From contig NZ_CP029352.1 in NCBI RefSeq assembly GCF_003130795.1, forward strand, positions 1,094,001 through 1,158,000: a stretch of 64,000 nucleotides of DNA, written 5' to 3'. The stretch is from Azospirillum thermophilum (GTDB taxonomy: Bacteria; Pseudomonadota; Alphaproteobacteria; Azospirillales; Azospirillaceae). Position 1 is the first letter of the stretch. Each line of letters begins with the position of its first letter. The notes under the pieces are model-generated. The model searched no databases, had not been told where the DNA came from, and saw only the letters and a program-made list of their open reading frames with translations. Both the position numbers and the translations under genes were made by a program. Of the stretch, positions 61,376-64,000 are shown piece after piece.

Positions 61376-62542
61376 ATGCGCGCAAGGCGGAATACGGACT
61401 CGGTCTCGCCGATCCTGGAGCAGATCCTTCACGGCGGCTCCAGCGTCTCGATGAACCTCATCTCCATCACGCGCGACATTCCGGAGGACAAGCGGCTCTT
61501 CAAGACCCAGGGTCTGAACAGCTGCATCCTCTTCAAGTATCCGAACTTCGACGACCGCGACGAGGCGGCCGACCCCATCGCCGAGGACGAGGACCTGGAA
61601 TCCGCCGAGCGGCCGGTGGAGACGGGCATCTACGTCCCGCACAACGCCAAGGCGCCGGAGGCCGGCGGCGTCGCCATCTACCTGCGCGGCCGCAACAGCG
61701 CGGCGCTGATCGAGGAACAGTTCGGCACCACCGTCACCGCCACCCCGGCGGACAGCGCCACGGTGTCCGACATGAAGCTGCTGTCGATGATCGACGAGGT
61801 GCCGTCGCTCGACGCCTTCCTGCTGAAAACCTGTTTCGAGGCCGAAAAGGTCACGGTCGACCCGCGGCATTTCCTGATCAGCAACGAAGAGGACCATCAG
61901 CTCCGGCGATTGATCCGGCAGCGTATCGAGCCCATCGTGCGCAAGGCGCTGGCCGGCAGCCAGAGCGGCGCGCAGAACATCGACCGGTTCCTGGACGCCA
62001 TCTGGAACCCGAACCTGGAGGAGGCCGGCCTGTTCGTCTCCGCCTTCGGGATCGAGCGGGCCGAGGCCGACAGCATCTTCAGCGCCTGGAAGGGCACGAC
62101 CTTCTACGAATACCAGCTCCGCCGCATCGCGCCGCGGGCCCGCACCATCCTGACCTGGCTGAAGTCGCGGGAGTGCATTCCGATCGACATCCGCATGCAC
62201 AAGCCCTACGAGACGCAGCTTCTGATGCATATCGAGAAGGTGGGCAAGCTGCTGGAGGCCACGCTGCTGGACATCCGCACCATCCTCTCGGACTACGAGA
62301 CCGCCTTCAGCGCCTTCATGAACGGCCAGCCGGAGCCGTTCCGCGACTATCTGCGCGGCATCCGCACCCGCTACTGGCTGCTCGGCTACTGCGTGTCGGC
62401 GCTGACCAGCGTGGCGCATCTCGACGGCCGCGCGATGAAGAACAATCCCGGCCGCAAGCTGTATTTCGAGGCGATGCAGAAGCTGCTGCGCCAGTTCGAC
62501 GTCGCTCTCGACCGCCGCCGCGAACAGAAGGGCGCGTTCTGA
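61376..62542 (+). CDS. protein of unknown function between fabI and aroC
   Basis: A 388-residue soluble protein with no signal, membrane helix or recognisable motif. It has an acidic stretch (about residues 65-85) and long helical segments toward the C-terminus with many Arg/Glu pairs. Codon use is typical of the core genome and the frame is intact, so it is a real gene. Start chosen at 61376. Confidence 0.75.
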   Translation: MRARRNTDSVSPILEQILHGGSSVSMNLISITRDIPEDKRLFKTQGLNSCILFKYPNFDDRDEAADPIAEDEDLESAERPVETGIYVPHNAKAPEAGGVAIYLRGRNSAALIEEQFGTTVTATPADSATVSDMKLLSMIDEVPSLDAFLLKTCFEAEKVTVDPRHFLISNEEDHQLRRLIRQRIEPIVRKALAGSQSGAQNIDRFLDAIWNPNLEEAGLFVSAFGIERAEADSIFSAWKGTTFYEYQLRRIAPRARTILTWLKSRECIPIDIRMHKPYETQLLMHIEKVGKLLEATLLDIRTILSDYETAFSAFMNGQPEPFRDYLRGIRTRYWLLGYCVSALTSVAHLDGRAMKNNPGRKLYFEAMQKLLRQFDVALDRRREQKGAF

Positions 62543-62632
62543 GCGGACGGGAACAGGGACCACCCCCATCTCCCTTGACGCGCGTGCGCAAAAAGCCGCA
62601 AAAGGCAGCGTCCGATCAGGGGAGTTCCGACG

Positions 62633-63709
62633 ATGGCCGGCAACAGCTTCGGCACGCTTTTCCGCTTCACCACCTGGGGCGAGAGCCATGGGCCGGCAAT
62701 CGGCGTGGTGATCGACGGCTGCCCGTCCCTGATCGCGCTGGACGCCGCCCGCGACATCCAGCCCTGGATGGAGAAGCGGCGGCCCGGCCAGTCGCGCTAT
62801 ACGACGCAGCGCCAGGAGCCGGACGAGGTGAAGATCCTCTCCGGCGTGTTCGAGGGCAAGACCACCGGCACGCCGATCTCGCTGCTGATCGAGAACACCG
62901 ACCAGCGCTCCAAGGACTACAGCGAGATCGCCGCCAAGTTCCGGCCGGGCCACGCCGACTACACCTATTTCAAGAAGTACGGCATCCGCGACTATCGCGG
63001 CGGCGGCCGGTCCTCGGCGCGGGAGACCGCCTGCCGGGTCGCCGCCGGTGCGGTGGCGCGCAAGGTGCTGGGCCATGGCGTCTCCGTCCGCGGCGCCCTC
63101 GTCCAGATCGGCCCGCACAAGGTCGACCGCAGCCGCTGGGACTGGGCGGAGGTGGAGCGCAACCCCTTCTTCTGCCCCGACCCGGTGGCCGCCGCCCGAT
63201 GGGCCGACTATCTCGACGGCATCCGCAAGTCCGGCTCCTCGATCGGCGCGGTGGTCGAGGTGGTGGCCTCGGGCGTGCCGGTCGGGCTGGGCGACCCGCT
63301 CTACGACAAGCTCGACAGCGATCTCGCCTGCGCGATGATGACCATCAACGCGGTGAAGGGCGTCGAGATCGGCAACGGCTTCGAGGCCGCCGCCCTGACC
63401 GGCGAGCAGAACGCCGACGAGATGCGCGCCGGCCCGAACGGCGAGCCGGAGTTCCTGTCGAACAACGCCGGCGGCATCCTCGGCGGCATCTCCACCGGCC
63501 AGGACATCGTCGTCCGCTTCGCGGTGAAGCCGACCAGCTCCATCCTGACGCCGCGCCACACCGTGGACTTGCAGGGCAACGACACGGACATCATGACCAA
63601 GGGCCGCCACGACCCCTGCGTCGGCATCCGCGCCGTTCCGGTCGGCGAGGCGATGATGGCCTGCGTGCTGGCCGACCACCTGCTGCGCCGCCGCGCCGAG
63701 GAGCGCTGA
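62633..63709 (+). CDS. aroC: chorismate synthase
   Basis: A 358-residue enzyme that forms chorismate from EPSP using reduced FMN. Motifs: [16 protein letters not shown] (residues about 14-30), [20 protein letters not shown] and [19 protein letters not shown]. End point of the shikimate pathway whose first enzyme is also encoded in this window. Confidence 0.98.
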   Translation: MAGNSFGTLFRFTTWGESHGPAIGVVIDGCPSLIALDAARDIQPWMEKRRPGQSRYTTQRQEPDEVKILSGVFEGKTTGTPISLLIENTDQRSKDYSEIAAKFRPGHADYTYFKKYGIRDYRGGGRSSARETACRVAAGAVARKVLGHGVSVRGALVQIGPHKVDRSRWDWAEVERNPFFCPDPVAAARWADYLDGIRKSGSSIGAVVEVVASGVPVGLGDPLYDKLDSDLACAMMTINAVKGVEIGNGFEAAALTGEQNADEMRAGPNGEPEFLSNNAGGILGGISTGQDIVVRFAVKPTSSILTPRHTVDLQGNDTDIMTKGRHDPCVGIRAVPVGEAMMACVLADHLLRRRAEER

Positions 63710-63806
63710 CCGGAGTAGCCCGGGCGGCGGCCCGGCGCATTGCCCCGGCCTGCCGAATCCCTTACGGTGGCGTAAGCGTGGCGAAACCGATCGGGAGCCG
63801 GAACGA

Positions 63807-64000
63807 ATGGCGCGGCAATGGCGCTCGGCGCGGCGTTTTGGTTTGCTTCTTGCCGGACTGACGGGGCTGTGGACAGCCGGTGCGGCGGCCCAGGGCGCCG
63901 CACCCTTCCAGGACTATTCCGAAACCTTCAAGGACTGGAAGCTCTACTGCCAGGTCTGGCCGGCGACCCGGCGGGTGGAATGCGAGCTGACGGCCCGCGG
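63807..64000 (+). CDS. IalB-family protein (partial, cut by window end)
   Basis: The first 64 codons of a secreted protein: signal peptide (LLLAGLTGLWTAGAAAQGA), then DYSETFKDWKLYCQVWPATRRVECEL, in which the Trp, Cys and following pattern match invasion-associated locus B proteins. The rest is outside the window. Confidence 0.75.
   Translation, partial: MARQWRSARRFGLLLAGLTGLWTAGAAAQGAAPFQDYSETFKDWKLYCQVWPATRRVECELTAR

Overview
The window is a high-GC (about 70%) chromosomal segment of an alphaproteobacterium, most likely from the Rhodospirillales and Azospirillum-like. The grounds are the tldD / ctaC-ctaD-ctaB arrangement, an OhrR/Ohr pair, a FabI-to-AroC block with a DnaJ-like gene, YihY and pdxH nearby, a class II DAHP synthase, an IalB-type protein start and an ECF sigma factor. 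This placement rests on gene content and protein sequence recalled from memory, not on a search. I see no rRNA, tRNA, CRISPR array, insertion sequence or prophage; it reads as core chromosome with a few accessory scars.

Layout. 1-7.2 kb: aa3-type cytochrome c oxidase genes on the minus strand (ctaC, ctaD, ctaB, and the first bases of a further gene), a DUF3422 membrane protein and divergent tldD. 7.3-12.6 kb: a lipoprotein of unknown function with an AT-rich 5' part, a GcvR-like double-ACT protein, a YjbH-family envelope protein, a repeat-containing secreted protein and a DUF1328 membrane peptide. 12.7-18.5 kb: an ECF sigma factor, a Sel1/SLT lytic transglycosylase, an alpha/beta hydrolase and small genes including a methyltransferase. 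18.5-25 kb: tamB and tamA (outer-membrane protein insertion). 25-31.2 kb: typA/bipA and an iron(III) ABC importer in the order permease, binding protein, ATPase. 31.2-32.3 kb: a truncated ccdB-like toxin remnant, a CsbD-like stress gene pair and a HIT protein. 32.6-36.4 kb: an NdvB-like GH17-GT2 glucan synthase and the divergent ohr/ohrR pair. 36.5-45.6 kb: a DUF350-DUF1190-glutathionylspermidine-synthase-like operon, egtB, nicotinate phosphoribosyltransferase, a FliL-like protein, glutathione reductase and manganese catalase. 45.6-55.5 kb: AmpG permease, DAHP synthase, a GT-C-like membrane protein, GAF/HD-GYP phosphodiesterase, an ion transporter, an MBL-fold hydrolase and a soluble chemoreceptor. 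55.6-64 kb: a cation efflux protein, pdxH, a 17-kDa-antigen lipoprotein, a DnaJ-like co-chaperone, YihY, fabI, an unrecognised conserved-looking gene, aroC, and the start of an IalB-family gene cut by the window end.

How the genes fit together: two themes recur. One is envelope biogenesis (TamAB, YjbH, NdvB-like, transglycosylase, AmpG). The other is redox and stress defence (Ohr/OhrR, EgtB, Gor, Mn-catalase, glutathionylspermidine-synthase-like enzyme, CsbD, DUF1328). Three of the stress genes have imperfect GGAAC-N16 sequences upstream, resembling general-stress ECF (EcfG) promoters.

The most striking sequence-level observation is that four otherwise well-formed genes (tamB twice, fbpB, the ndvB-like gene, the DUF350 gene) are broken at five places. 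Each break is repaired by adding one base to a G/C homopolymer of 4-6. This points to systematic homopolymer under-calling in the assembly rather than five independent pseudogenisations. I found no clearly undescribed biological system; the best leads are listed as findings.
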